From NCBI RefSeq assembly GCF_012726195.1, contig NZ_JAASAF010000002.1, positions 627,965-691,964 of the forward strand: a stretch of DNA of 64,000 nucleotides, written 5' to 3'. Both the position numbers and the translations under genes were made by a program. Shown piece by piece: positions 8,169-16,639 of this stretch (the stretch's first letter is position 1; each line of letters begins with the position of its first letter). Under the pieces are notes generated by a model. It ran no database searches. It had not been told where the DNA came from and was given only the letters and a program-made list of their open reading frames with translations. The DNA comes from Rhodococcus sp. HNM0563. GTDB lineage: Bacteria > Actinomycetota > Actinomycetes > Mycobacteriales > Mycobacteriaceae.

Positions 8169-9218
8169 ATGACAGAGCAGCTCCTTGACACGACAACGAG
8201 TGGCCTCGGCGATGCCACATTCATGGATGCCGCCGAACCGTACCGGCGCGAATTGCTCGCGCACTGCTACCGCATGAGCGGTTCCCTCCACGACGCCGAA
8301 GACCTGGTACAGGAGACGTACCTGCGGGCGTGGCGCGGATACGACAACTTCGGTGGGCGCTCGTCGTTGCGCACGTGGCTGCACCGCATCGCCACGAACG
8401 TGTGCCTCACAGCGCTCGAGGGACGCAAGCGCAGACCCTTGCCCACAGGGCTGGGTGCACCGAGCTCCGATCCGACGGACGACCTCGTGCTGCGTCAGGA
8501 AGTCCCTTGGCTCGAGCCGATTCCCGGCAGCTACACCGACGACGGCCGCACCGACGACCCGAGCGATCCCGCAACGATCGCCGCGTCACGCGATTCGATC
8601 CGGCTCGCATTCGTCGCCGCGCTACAGCACCTGTCGGCGCGGCAACGCGCAGTACTCTTGCTGCGCGATGTACTGCATTGGCGTGCAAGTGAAGTCGCTG
8701 CCGCACTCGACACCACTACCGCCGCCGTCAACAGCCTGCTGCAACGCGCCCGCGCGCAACTACGCGACGCCCGGTCCGCGAACGAAGAACTCAGCGCCCC
8801 CGACAGCGCCGAGACCCGCGCGCTCGTGAAGCGGTGGGTCGAAGGATTCGAGAAGTACGACATCGATTCGCTCGTCACGATGCTCACGGAGGACGCCATC
8901 TGGGAAATGCCGCCGTTCGACGGCTGGTATCAAGGTGCCGACGCCATCGTGACTCTGATCAAGTGCAACTGCCCGGCAAACGGGCCGGGCGATCAGGTCC
9001 TGCTCCCCACGGTGGCGAACGGACAGCCGGCCCTCGGACTCTATATGCGCGGTGAAGATGGGCGGCATCGTCCGTTTCAACTCCAGGTGCTCGATATCGT
9101 CGACGGCAAGGTCGCGCACGCGACGGTCTTCTTCAGCGACGACCTTGTCGGGTTGTTCGCGCGCTTCGGGCTACCGGAGTCTCCGGTAGCCCGAAGCCGG
9201 GTGTCCGAGCAGTCCTGA
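8169..9218 (+). CDS. ECF sigma factor with C-terminal SnoaL-like domain (SigG/SigJ-like)
   Basis: A 349-residue RNA polymerase sigma factor of the long ECF type. Region 2 includes HDAEDLVQETYLRAWRGYDN near residue 40, and region 4 reads LSARQRAVLLLRDVLHWRASEV with AAVNSLLQRARAQL near residues 160-200. A C-terminal SnoaL/NTF2-like domain (about 220-340; EKYDIDSLVTMLTEDAIWEM) replaces a separate anti-sigma factor in many such proteins. The ATG at 8169 follows a GAGGGCGGGGA ribosome site; the frame extends upstream without a better start. The last 11 or so codons coincide with a large perfect palindrome (9163-9197) that probably ends transcription. A stress-response role is a family-level guess. 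Confidence 0.9.
   Translation: MTEQLLDTTTSGLGDATFMDAAEPYRRELLAHCYRMSGSLHDAEDLVQETYLRAWRGYDNFGGRSSLRTWLHRIATNVCLTALEGRKRRPLPTGLGAPSSDPTDDLVLRQEVPWLEPIPGSYTDDGRTDDPSDPATIAASRDSIRLAFVAALQHLSARQRAVLLLRDVLHWRASEVAAALDTTTAAVNSLLQRARAQLRDARSANEELSAPDSAETRALVKRWVEGFEKYDIDSLVTMLTEDAIWEMPPFDGWYQGADAIVTLIKCNCPANGPGDQVLLPTVANGQPALGLYMRGEDGRHRPFQLQVLDIVDGKVAHATVFFSDDLVGLFARFGLPESPVARSRVSEQS
9163..9197. terminator. 35-base perfect palindrome between convergent genes
   Basis: Seventeen-base arms (9163-9179 and 9181-9197) around one central base lie inside the last codons of the sigma-factor gene and 25 bases before the stop of the convergent VOC gene. The structure is symmetric and can act as a terminator for both. 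It is unusual in being part of coding sequence. Confidence 0.65.
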
Positions 9219-9221
9219 CAC

Positions 9222-9680
9222 TCAGGCCTGAGCACCCTTCTCCTCGGGCGCCCACTGCTGGGCAGCGGCCTCGACATCCATCCACATGACCTCCCAGACG
9301 TGGTTGTCGAGATCGCGGAACGCGCGGCTGTGCGAGAACTCGCCCATCTCTGTGTTCGCCTGCTGTGATCCGGCCGTGACCCACTCGCTGCCGCCCGCGG
9401 CGACCGCTCCGTCGACCAGCTGGTTCACTGCCTCACGACTGTCCGCGGACACACACATCAGCACCTCACGTGCAGTCGAGGTGTCGCAGATGTCGTCGTT
9501 GATGAAATCGCGGAATCGCGGCTTCTCGAGCAGCATCACGAACGACTGTTCGTTGATCTCCAGGCACGCCGTGTTCTCGTCGCAGAACATGTCGTTGAAG
9601 GTGAAGCCGAGTTTGTCGAAGAATGCGCGGGTCGCGGCGACATTCTCGACGGCGAGGTTGGCGAAGAGCATTCGGGACAT
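9222..9680 (-). CDS. VOC-superfamily (glyoxalase-like) protein
   Basis: A 152-residue protein with the paired beta-alpha-beta-beta-beta fold of the vicinal-oxygen-chelate superfamily. It opens with MLFANLAVENVAATRAFFDKLGFTFND and closes with SRAFRDLDNHVWEVMWMDV. It belongs to the subgroup of short glyoxalase/extradiol-like proteins often found near ECF sigma genes, where function is unknown. The start MSRMLF follows a GAGGAGA ribosome site; a nine-residue extension is unsupported. Convergent with the sigma factor gene, with 3 bases between stop codons. Confidence 0.85.
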   Translation of the reverse strand: MSRMLFANLAVENVAATRAFFDKLGFTFNDMFCDENTACLEINEQSFVMLLEKPRFRDFINDDICDTSTAREVLMCVSADSREAVNQLVDGAVAAGGSEWVTAGSQQANTEMGEFSHSRAFRDLDNHVWEVMWMDVEAAAQQWAPEEKGAQA

Positions 9681-9767
9681 CGGGGTCTCCTCGGGGTCAG
9701 TGAGCATCGTGTCGGTGAGCGTTCGAAGTAGTCAGACCCACGGCCGACGGAAATCTCATCGCGATGA

Positions 9768-10304
9768 TCAGATCTTGCTCAGCACCCATACCGGCCCGGT
9801 GATCAGCCAGATGACGGTGATGATTCCGAGCGTCGGGAACACGGCGTTGAGGGCGGCGCTCTGCGCATCGTTCGCGACTGTCGCACCGAGTCCCAGGATG
9901 GCCGCGCCGCTGATACCGGCTGCGATGAGCCAGCGCCCGAAGCTCGCGGTCTCGTGCCGGAACGCTTCTGGCCCTTCCTTCGGCGCAGGTGTGGGTTTCT
10001 CGCCGCCGGCGAACAGGTAGGCGAACCGACGATCGGCCCAGCGGACGATGCTGGGTCCGAACGCGACACTCACTCCCAGATAGATTCCGGCGATGCGGTG
10101 GATGTAGCCGACCTCGGTGCCGTTCCGTAGGTCCAGTGCAACCGCAACGAGCAGCACGACGTCGATGACGGGAATCAGCGCGAGGACCACCGCACCTGCC
10201 TTCGGCAGGCGCAGCAGATAACGGACGACGAGCCCCAGAGCGAGGACCACCCAGAACCCGACCTCGCTGGCGATGATGAATGCGGTGATATGGCTGGCGA
10301 ACAT
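9768..10304 (-). CDS. Small membrane protein, four or more helices
   Basis: A protein of about 178 residues with hydrophobic segments near the start (TAFIIASEVGFWVVLALGLVV), near residues 40-60 (AGAVVLALIPVIDVVLLVAV), a central amphipathic region, and two near the end (WLIAAGISGAAILGLGATV; FPTLGIITVIWLITGPVWVL). I recognise no named domain. The start at 10304 leaves about 115 bases of divergent promoter space to the histidine kinase gene. An upstream ATG at 10418 would give 216 residues with a basic N-terminus but would place the two starts one base apart. Its position suggests it may be a target or partner of the two-component system. Confidence 0.65.
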   Translation of the reverse strand: MFASHITAFIIASEVGFWVVLALGLVVRYLLRLPKAGAVVLALIPVIDVVLLVAVALDLRNGTEVGYIHRIAGIYLGVSVAFGPSIVRWADRRFAYLFAGGEKPTPAPKEGPEAFRHETASFGRWLIAAGISGAAILGLGATVANDAQSAALNAVFPTLGIITVIWLITGPVWVLSKI

Positions 10305-10419
10305 GATTCGAGCATGTCGTCGGGCGACTCGTCTCCGCGTCCGCCGATCGGGTCGCAGAGCGTCATCACTTCGGATGACGCCGGCCTGTTCGGGCAGGTC
10401 GTTGTGATCGAATGGCATC

Positions 10420-11673
10420 GTGATCGACCGATATGCACCGGCTCTCATCGCACTCACATATTTCGTGTGCGGCGCGGTGCTGTATCTGCTGGATCTCGGC
10501 GCCCTGGTTGCGCACGACGAAACCTCGATTCAGGTGCGACTGCTGCTTCTCGCTGCCGTGTGCGCACCGATCCTCCTGCGCCGGTCGCACCCCCTACTCG
10601 GTCTGGTGCTGGCCTCGGTGCCCATCGCCGTCGACTTCGCGCTCGATATCTCCCTACCGGTCTGGATCGCATACGGCGACCTGCTGTTCGCAGCCGCGCT
10701 GTACGGGAGTGCGCGGACGAGCGTGTTCCTGGAGCGGACACCGATCGTCTCGATCGCAGTACTCGCCGTCGGCTTCGGCATCTACACGGGCGAGCTGAGG
10801 TCTGCGGTATTCGTCGCGGCCATCGGCGTGCTCCTGATCTCACTGCCGGTGTGGTGGGCCCGATCGGTGCGAACCCACCGTGACGCCGCCGAGGCCGAGC
10901 GCACCAAATCCCAGGCATTGGCCCAGGTCGCTGAACTCGACCGAGCGGCAGCGATCGCCTCCGAACGAGCACACCTCGCACGCGATCTCCACGACATCGT
11001 TGCCGGGCACCTGTCGGCGATCGCCATCCAGAGCGAGGCCGCGTTGCGGCTGCGCGACCACGATCCGCAGAAGGCGATGTCGGTACTCGAATCGGTGCGA
11101 GCCAACAGTGTCGACGCCCTGCGGGAGATGCAATCGATGGTCACCCTGCTGCGTAGCGACGACGTCCGGGATGCGGCCGCTACCGCGGGGCGGCTTACCG
11201 ATCTGACCGCTCTGGTGGCGTCGGCCGAGGCGAGCGGCAGCATCGTTACCGTAGAGGCCCCCGACCTGACCGGACTCGATGCCGACGTGGACGTGACCGC
11301 CTACCGAATCATCCAGGAAGCCATGACGAACGCAATGAAACACGCCCCCGGACTCCCGGTCCTCCTGCAACTCGGGATGGACGATCGTGAACTCACGATC
11401 CGGGTGTCGAACCCGCTCCCCCCGGACCGGGGTCGAGCAGAGCCCGCCCGCGTGGGACACGGTGACTCGCACGGTCTGCGCAACATCGCCGAACGCGCCG
11501 CAGCCATCGGTGGCCGAGCCCGGTCGCAGATCGTCGAGGACCCAGGCGAGCGAAGCGACGGGAAGGCACCAGGCGAGCGCAGCGACGGGACGGATCCAGC
11601 CGAGCAAAGCGACGGGGGGAAGCGGTGGCGAACGGAAGTACATCTGCCGCTGCGAGACGGAGGCCCTCGATGA
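10420..11673 (+). CDS. NarL-type sensor histidine kinase
   Basis: A 417-residue membrane histidine kinase. Several transmembrane helices fill residues 5-155. A HisKA_3 dimerisation domain follows with the phospho-acceptor in ARDLHDIVAGHLSAIAIQSE near residue 190, then an HATPase_c domain (YRIIQEAMTNAMKHAP as the N box; GDSHGLRNIAERAAAIGG as the G box). Between the G box and the last strand (TEVHLPL) sit three 9-residue repeats, PGERSDG-like, encoded by 27-base DNA repeats. The GTG start is weakly supported by its ribosome site. The stop overlaps the response regulator start (ATGA), so they form one coupled pair. The signal is unknown. Confidence 0.9.
   Translation: MIDRYAPALIALTYFVCGAVLYLLDLGALVAHDETSIQVRLLLLAAVCAPILLRRSHPLLGLVLASVPIAVDFALDISLPVWIAYGDLLFAAALYGSARTSVFLERTPIVSIAVLAVGFGIYTGELRSAVFVAAIGVLLISLPVWWARSVRTHRDAAEAERTKSQALAQVAELDRAAAIASERAHLARDLHDIVAGHLSAIAIQSEAALRLRDHDPQKAMSVLESVRANSVDALREMQSMVTLLRSDDVRDAAATAGRLTDLTALVASAEASGSIVTVEAPDLTGLDADVDVTAYRIIQEAMTNAMKHAPGLPVLLQLGMDDRELTIRVSNPLPPDRGRAEPARVGHGDSHGLRNIAERAAAIGGRARSQIVEDPGERSDGKAPGERSDGTDPAEQSDGGKRWRTEVHLPLRDGGPR
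11542..11622 (+). repeat. Three tandem 27-base repeats within the kinase gene
   Basis: Copies begin at 11542, 11569 and 11596 and encode PGERSDGKA, PGERSDGTD and PAEQSDGGK. They keep the reading frame and lie in a loop of the ATPase domain. The DNA core GGCGAGCGAAGCGACGG resembles short dispersed actinobacterial repeats, so insertion of a mobile small repeat into the gene is possible. Confidence 0.8.
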
Positions 11674-12308
11674 CCATCACGGTGCTGCTGGCCGACGACC
11701 ACACCGCCATCCGCAGCGGCCTGCGCATGATTCTCGACTCCGACCCCGATATCGAGGTGGTCGGTGAAGCAGCCGATGGCTCGGTCGCCGTGTCGCAGGT
11801 GCGCGCTCTGAAACCTGACGTGGTGCTGATGGATATCAGGATGCCGGGGACCGACGGCATCGCCGCGACGCGCATCATCACCTCGGAAACCGATAGCCGG
11901 GTCCTCGTGCTCACCAGCTTCGAGATCGACGATTACGTGTTCGACAGTCTTCGGGCGGGCGCGGGCGGCTACCTCCTCAAAACTGCATCGGCCGATGCCC
12001 TCCTGCATGCGATCCGCTCGGTCCATGCGGGCGACGGGGTGCTCGCGCCTGAGGTCACCAGAACGGTGATCGACGCGTTCGCTGCCGTACGCGAGCCCAC
12101 GCCCGCGCCTTTTCCCGCTCTCGACACTCTCACCGGCCGCGAGCGCGAAGTGTTCGACCTCATCGCTGAGGGTCTGTCGAACAGGCAGATCGCCACTCGC
12201 CTCGGGGTGAGCGAAACCACCGTCAAGACGCATGTCGCGCGGGTTCTGCACAAGCTGGATCTGCAGTCGAGGATTCAGGCCGCGATCCTCGCGCACGAGT
12301 CCCGCTGA
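11670..12308 (+). CDS. LuxR/NarL-family response regulator
   Basis: A 212-residue response regulator. The receiver domain (1-120) has the acidic pair D9/D10, the phosphorylation site D55 in VLMDIRMPG and the conserved K104 in GGYLLKT. The C-terminal LuxR DNA-binding domain (about 145-205) reads LTGREREVFDLIAEGLSNRQ and VSETTVKTHVARVLHKL. The ATG overlaps the kinase stop and follows a GAGACGGAGG ribosome site; 15 extra upstream codons of open frame are rejected. It would be phosphorylated by the upstream kinase and regulate transcription, possibly including the divergent membrane-protein gene. Confidence 0.94.
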   Translation: MTITVLLADDHTAIRSGLRMILDSDPDIEVVGEAADGSVAVSQVRALKPDVVLMDIRMPGTDGIAATRIITSETDSRVLVLTSFEIDDYVFDSLRAGAGGYLLKTASADALLHAIRSVHAGDGVLAPEVTRTVIDAFAAVREPTPAPFPALDTLTGREREVFDLIAEGLSNRQIATRLGVSETTVKTHVARVLHKLDLQSRIQAAILAHESR

Positions 12309-12341
12309 GCCGCCCACCGGCCTCTGAGCGAGAATCTGGGT

Positions 12342-13277
12342 ATGACGCTCGAAATCGCCACGTTCCCGATCGACCGACCGGCCACGTACTCGGGGGTCGG
12401 AGTGAGCGTGTCACCCGACTCGGTGTCGGTGACGCAAACGGTCGGCCCCAAGTTCTTCGACCACCGCGGACAGGTCACGATCTCGGCGTTCGGCGCGTTG
12501 TCCGACATCGTCGGAGCCGCTCCCGCCGGCGTCGCCCGTCAGCACGCCACCGGTGTCGTCGCACAGGCTGTGCTCGCGCAGCTCACGGCGTCGACCGCGA
12601 ATCCGTTCCCGCACGCCGGACAGGTCTCCGGTGTCGGACGCAGCATGCATTTCGACGACACCTCCGGTCTGTCGTCCGCAGAGATCCTCGACGAGAACGG
12701 CAACCTCGTCCTGCATCTGACCGGACGAACCATCGTGGTCGGGCGCACACCCACCGACCGGGCCGGCTCGGCGGCCGACCCGTTCCCCACCGCCCCGGAC
12801 GAGTACGAACCGTGGATCGACGGACATGTCCTCGACTCGACGTCCGGCCTCGACGTCGTCAGCGGCATCGCTGCCGGCACTCTGCCGAGAGGCCCGCTCG
12901 CCGGGATGCACGACCTCCGGGTGCACACCGTCGAACGCGGTGCGGTGCGCGCCACCGTCACGCCGAGCGAATGGATGACCAACTTCATCGGCTCGATCCA
13001 GGGCGGCGTGCTTCTTTCGATCGCCGAGAGCGTCACCGGCCTCGCAGCACAGAGCCTCACCGAAGCAGGCGGCCAGTACCGGATGCTTCAGATCACCCTC
13101 GACTACCTGCGCTCGCCCGCGGTGCCGGGACCGCCCGTGCAGGTGCGGTCCGACGTGGTGCGGGCCGGACGGCGGCTCGCATCGCTGGAAACGCTGCTGA
13201 CCGGCGAGGACGGCACCGTGTACGTTCGGGCGTACGCGAGCGTGCAGTTGTTCGCTAGGTCATCCGAGCAGCGGTGA
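12342..13277 (+). CDS. Double hotdog-fold thioesterase-like protein
   Basis: A 311-residue protein with two hotdog domains in tandem. The first covers residues 15-135 (GALSDIVGAAPAGVA; NPFPHAGQVSGVGRSMHFDD), the second 165-305 (NFIGSIQGGVLLSIAESVTGLA, ending EDGTVYVRAYASVQLF), as in PaaI-like acyl-CoA thioesterases. Such proteins hydrolyse acyl-CoA or bind acyl chains in the cytosol. The ribosome site is weak. Its last 23 bases overlap the end of the convergent beta-lactamase-fold gene. The substrate is unknown. Confidence 0.82.
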   Translation: MTLEIATFPIDRPATYSGVGVSVSPDSVSVTQTVGPKFFDHRGQVTISAFGALSDIVGAAPAGVARQHATGVVAQAVLAQLTASTANPFPHAGQVSGVGRSMHFDDTSGLSSAEILDENGNLVLHLTGRTIVVGRTPTDRAGSAADPFPTAPDEYEPWIDGHVLDSTSGLDVVSGIAAGTLPRGPLAGMHDLRVHTVERGAVRATVTPSEWMTNFIGSIQGGVLLSIAESVTGLAAQSLTEAGGQYRMLQITLDYLRSPAVPGPPVQVRSDVVRAGRRLASLETLLTGEDGTVYVRAYASVQLFARSSEQR

Positions 13278-14481
13278 CCACTGCGCCCCCGAGGCGCGGG
13301 AACCGTCCGTCCGAGATCGTGGTGTACGCGTTGCCCAGCCGGTTGGTCACGAAGGCGAACGACAGTCCGGTCTCGGGATCGGCGAACGCACCGGAACCTC
13401 CGAATCCGTAATGCCCGATGGACCTGAGCGGTTGCTGTCGCACCGCGACCCAAGCGGGGTGGTAGCCGAGCCGCCAGTTGGGCCGGAAGCCGAGGACGTA
13501 GTCGCGGCGACGCGTCTGTGTTTCGAGCAATTGTTCGACGGTCTCGTCTTTCAGCAGCCGGTGGTCGCCACCGCCGAGGGCACCCCCGTTTGCGAGCGCA
13601 CCGTACATCCGGGCGAGTGAGCGTGCGGTGAATACTCCGTTCCAGCCGGGCATCACTGCGTCGTGGGCGCGGGGGCTGCGCATCACCTCGTCGAACCCCT
13701 CGGCCATTCCGGCCTCGGCGAGGCCTTTGATGCCGGGCATCCGCGACATCACAGCGCTGGCGGTCGCCCACGGCGCAGGAAGAAAGTTGACCTTGGGGAA
13801 CACTCGCGCGATGCGGTGCCGCTGCTCGGGGGGCACGCGGTACCAGTACTCCGCTGCTCCGAACTCCTCTGCACCGAGCGGCTCGGCGATCTCCTGCCCG
13901 ACGAGATCCTGGAACGGTACGCCCGAGACCCGCGCGGCGACCTCCGCAACGAGGTTTCCGTAGGTCACAGCGTGGTAGCCCGGGCCGGTGCGCCTGCGCG
14001 CGTCCGGTGACGCTGCCGCGAGTGCAGCGGCGACCTTCTCGGAGTCGAGCAGACCGTATCGTCCCGGAACGAGCCCGCGGATCTTGTGCAGACCCGCGCG
14101 ATGCGACATGAGTTCGCGGACGGTGATTGCCTCTTTTCCGGCCGCACCGAATTCGGGCCAGTACTGCGCGACCGGCGCGTCGTACGAGACCAGGCCACGT
14201 TCGGCGAGTCGATGCAGCACCGTACTGGCGACACCTTTACCTGTCGAGAACGACAGCGCGATCGTGTCGCCGGCCCAGCGCCGCTGTTTGTCGGCCCACC
14301 CCGCCCAGACATCGAGTACGGGTTCACCGTGCAGGTACGCGGCGATCGCGCCGCCACCCTGGCTGGGTTTGTCGAACATCCGGAAGAAGAGGTCTGCGAC
14401 GGGCAGGAATCGCTTGTCGACGAGCATTTCCGTGCGCACCGTCGCGTTCGACGCCGACGCCCGTTCGTCACCGCTGGCCAC
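13255..14481 (-). CDS. Beta-lactamase/EstB-type serine hydrolase
   Basis: A 408-residue serine hydrolase of the class C beta-lactamase/DD-peptidase/esterase EstB fold. The nucleophile motif SxxK is S79-T-G-K82, the YxN motif is Y174-G-N176, and the third motif is HYGFGGSG near residue 366. No convincing signal peptide is present (N-terminus MASGDERASASNATV), which argues for an intracellular esterase rather than a secreted beta-lactamase. The start is GTG with AGGAGAA upstream. Divergent from the M13 protease gene; its end overlaps the hotdog gene. Substrate unknown. Confidence 0.88.
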   Translation of the reverse strand: MASGDERASASNATVRTEMLVDKRFLPVADLFFRMFDKPSQGGGAIAAYLHGEPVLDVWAGWADKQRRWAGDTIALSFSTGKGVASTVLHRLAERGLVSYDAPVAQYWPEFGAAGKEAITVRELMSHRAGLHKIRGLVPGRYGLLDSEKVAAALAAASPDARRRTGPGYHAVTYGNLVAEVAARVSGVPFQDLVGQEIAEPLGAEEFGAAEYWYRVPPEQRHRIARVFPKVNFLPAPWATASAVMSRMPGIKGLAEAGMAEGFDEVMRSPRAHDAVMPGWNGVFTARSLARMYGALANGGALGGGDHRLLKDETVEQLLETQTRRRDYVLGFRPNWRLGYHPAWVAVRQQPLRSIGHYGFGGSGAFADPETGLSFAFVTNRLGNAYTTISDGRFPRLGGAVVTAARMT

Positions 14482-14607
14482 CGTGTTCTTCTCCTGTCCG
14501 TAGGTTCCCGACCCGATGGTAGGGATCGCCCGGACGACGTGCGCACGTTCTCCGGCGTCGGAGCGCTTACTGCGTCCGGACTGTTACGAGGTGTAAGGAT
14601 GGTTGGT

Positions 14608-16575
14608 ATGACCACTGCGCACTCGGAGACCCGATCCGGAATCGATCTCGACCACGTCGACGAGGGCACACGCGCCCAGGACGACCTGTTCGAGCACGTC
14701 AACGGCCGTTGGCTCACCGAACACGAGATCCCGGCCGACCGCGCCCTCGACGGCGCCTTCCGCACCCTCGCCGACAAGGCCGAGGTGGATGTGCGAACGA
14801 TCATCGGGGAGGCAGCCGAGTCGGACGCCGCACCTGGAACCGATGCACAGAAGATCGGCGACCTGTTCACCAGTTACATGGACACCGACACGATCGAGGC
14901 CGCCGGGCTCGGGCCGATCGCCGGCGAACTGTCGTCTGTCGCGGACGCCTCCGACCGCACCGCACTCGCGTCCGTTCTCGGACAGTTGCAGCGAGTGGGG
15001 GTGGGCGGCGCGTTCGGGCATTACGTCGATACTGATTCGAAGAACTCCCAGCGTTACCTGATGCATGTCGCACAGGGCGGCATCGGGCTGCCCGACGAGT
15101 CGTACTACCGCGAGGACCAGTACGCCGAGATCCGCGACGAGTATGTCGCGCATATCGGCAGAATGTTCGCGCTCGCACGCATCGACCACGATCCACAGCG
15201 TGTGCTCGCGCTCGAGTCGAAGTTGGCCGCGGGGCATTGGGACGTCGTCAAGCGTCGCGATGCCGACCTGACGTACAACCTCGTCACCCTCGACTCGGTG
15301 CTCGCCGACCTCCCCGATTTCGACTGGTCCGGCTGGATTGCCGCGACGGGGGCGACCGCACAGCAGTGGGCCGAGATGGTGGTGCGGCAGCCGAGCTTCC
15401 TCGAAGTGTTCGCGCAGGTGTGGTCGAGCGAGTCGCTCGAGGATTGGAAGGCGTGGGCGTCGTGGCGGATCTTGCGTGCGCGTGCCCCGTATCTGACCGA
15501 CGCGTTCGTCGACGAGAATTTCGCGTTCTACGGCCGCACTCTCACGGGCGCCGAGGAGATTCGCGAACGCTGGAAGCGCGGCGTGTCGCTCGTGCAGGAC
15601 CTTCTCGGTGAGGCCGTCGGGAAGCTCTACGTCGAACGCCATTTCCCGGCCGAGGCGAAGACCCGGATGCAGGTGCTCGTCGAGAACCTCACCGAGGCGT
15701 ACCGGCAGAGCATCACCGATCTGGAGTGGATGAGCCCGGAGACCCGTCAGGCGGCGCTCCGTAAGCTCGAGAAGTTCACCCCGAAGGTCGGCTATCCCGA
15801 CAAGTGGCGGGACTACTCGGCGGTCACGATCACCCCGAACGACCTGGTCGGCAACTACCGCAGCGGTTACTCCGCCGAGTACGACCACGAACTCGCCAAG
15901 CTCGGCGGCCCCGTCGACCGGGACGAGTGGTTCATGACTCCCCAGACTGTCAACGCCTACTACAACCCGGGCATGAACGAGATCGTCTTTCCCGCGGCGA
16001 TTCTGCAGCCACCGTTCTTCGATCTGCATGCCGACGACGCCGCGAACTACGGCGGGATCGGCGCGGTGATCGGGCACGAAATCGGTCACGGCTTCGACGA
16101 TCAGGGCGCCAAGTACGACGGCGACGGCAACCTCGAGAACTGGTGGACCGACTCGGACCGCACCGAATTCGGCAAGCGCACTGCCGCTCTCATCGCCCAG
16201 TACGACGAGTTCGAACCGAAGGCGCTTCCCGGCAAGCACGTCAACGGCAGCTTCACCATCGGTGAGAACATCGGCGATCTGGGCGGACTGTCGATTGCCT
16301 TGAAGGCCTACGAGATTGCCGTCGGGGAGAAGGAACCGCCGATCCTCGACGGACTGACCGGTCTGCAACGGGTGTTCTTCGGGTGGGCACAGGTGTGGCG
16401 CACGAAGGTGCGCGACGAGGAAGCGACGCGCCGGCTCGCTGTCGACCCGCACTCCCCGCCCGAGTTCCGGTGCAACGGTGTCGTGCGCAACATCGATGCG
16501 TTCCACTCTGCGTTCGACGTGAAGCCGGGCGACGGGCTCTACCTCGAACCCGAGGAGCGCGTGAAGATCTGGTGA
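14608..16575 (+). CDS. M13-family zinc metalloprotease (neprilysin/Zmp1-like)
   Basis: A 655-residue peptidase of the M13 (neprilysin/PepO) family with the catalytic zinc motif H490-E-I-G-H494 and third ligand E553 in ENIGDLGG. Length and the start MTTAHSETRSGIDLDHVDEG match mycobacterial Zmp1-type proteins, which lack a classical signal peptide. Two ATGs nine bases apart are possible; the second has AAGGA at good spacing. The gene ends in a strong palindromic terminator shared with the convergent M23 gene. It should cleave short peptides; in mycobacteria the homologue is exported and affects host interaction, which cannot be assumed here. Confidence 0.93.
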   Translation: MTTAHSETRSGIDLDHVDEGTRAQDDLFEHVNGRWLTEHEIPADRALDGAFRTLADKAEVDVRTIIGEAAESDAAPGTDAQKIGDLFTSYMDTDTIEAAGLGPIAGELSSVADASDRTALASVLGQLQRVGVGGAFGHYVDTDSKNSQRYLMHVAQGGIGLPDESYYREDQYAEIRDEYVAHIGRMFALARIDHDPQRVLALESKLAAGHWDVVKRRDADLTYNLVTLDSVLADLPDFDWSGWIAATGATAQQWAEMVVRQPSFLEVFAQVWSSESLEDWKAWASWRILRARAPYLTDAFVDENFAFYGRTLTGAEEIRERWKRGVSLVQDLLGEAVGKLYVERHFPAEAKTRMQVLVENLTEAYRQSITDLEWMSPETRQAALRKLEKFTPKVGYPDKWRDYSAVTITPNDLVGNYRSGYSAEYDHELAKLGGPVDRDEWFMTPQTVNAYYNPGMNEIVFPAAILQPPFFDLHADDAANYGGIGAVIGHEIGHGFDDQGAKYDGDGNLENWWTDSDRTEFGKRTAALIAQYDEFEPKALPGKHVNGSFTIGENIGDLGGLSIALKAYEIAVGEKEPPILDGLTGLQRVFFGWAQVWRTKVRDEEATRRLAVDPHSPPEFRCNGVVRNIDAFHSAFDVKPGDGLYLEPEERVKIW

Positions 16576-16586
16576 TCGAACGATCG

Positions 16587-16620
16587 CGGCCCCGCACACC
16601 CGGCCGGGTGTGCGGGGCCG
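16587..16620. terminator. 34-base perfect palindromic bidirectional terminator
   Basis: Seventeen-base GC-rich arms meet without a spacer at 16603/16604. It lies 11 bases after the M13 protease stop and 19 bases before the end of the convergent M23 gene, so it can terminate both transcripts. Confidence 0.85.
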
Positions 16621-16639
16621 TAATCGTGGAGCAGGCGCC

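Noticed and set aside
14086-14607. Upstream extension of the M13 peptidase frame
   Set aside because: The extra 170 or so codons lie opposite the hydrolase gene, are arginine-rich and lack homology; family length and ribosome site support 14608.
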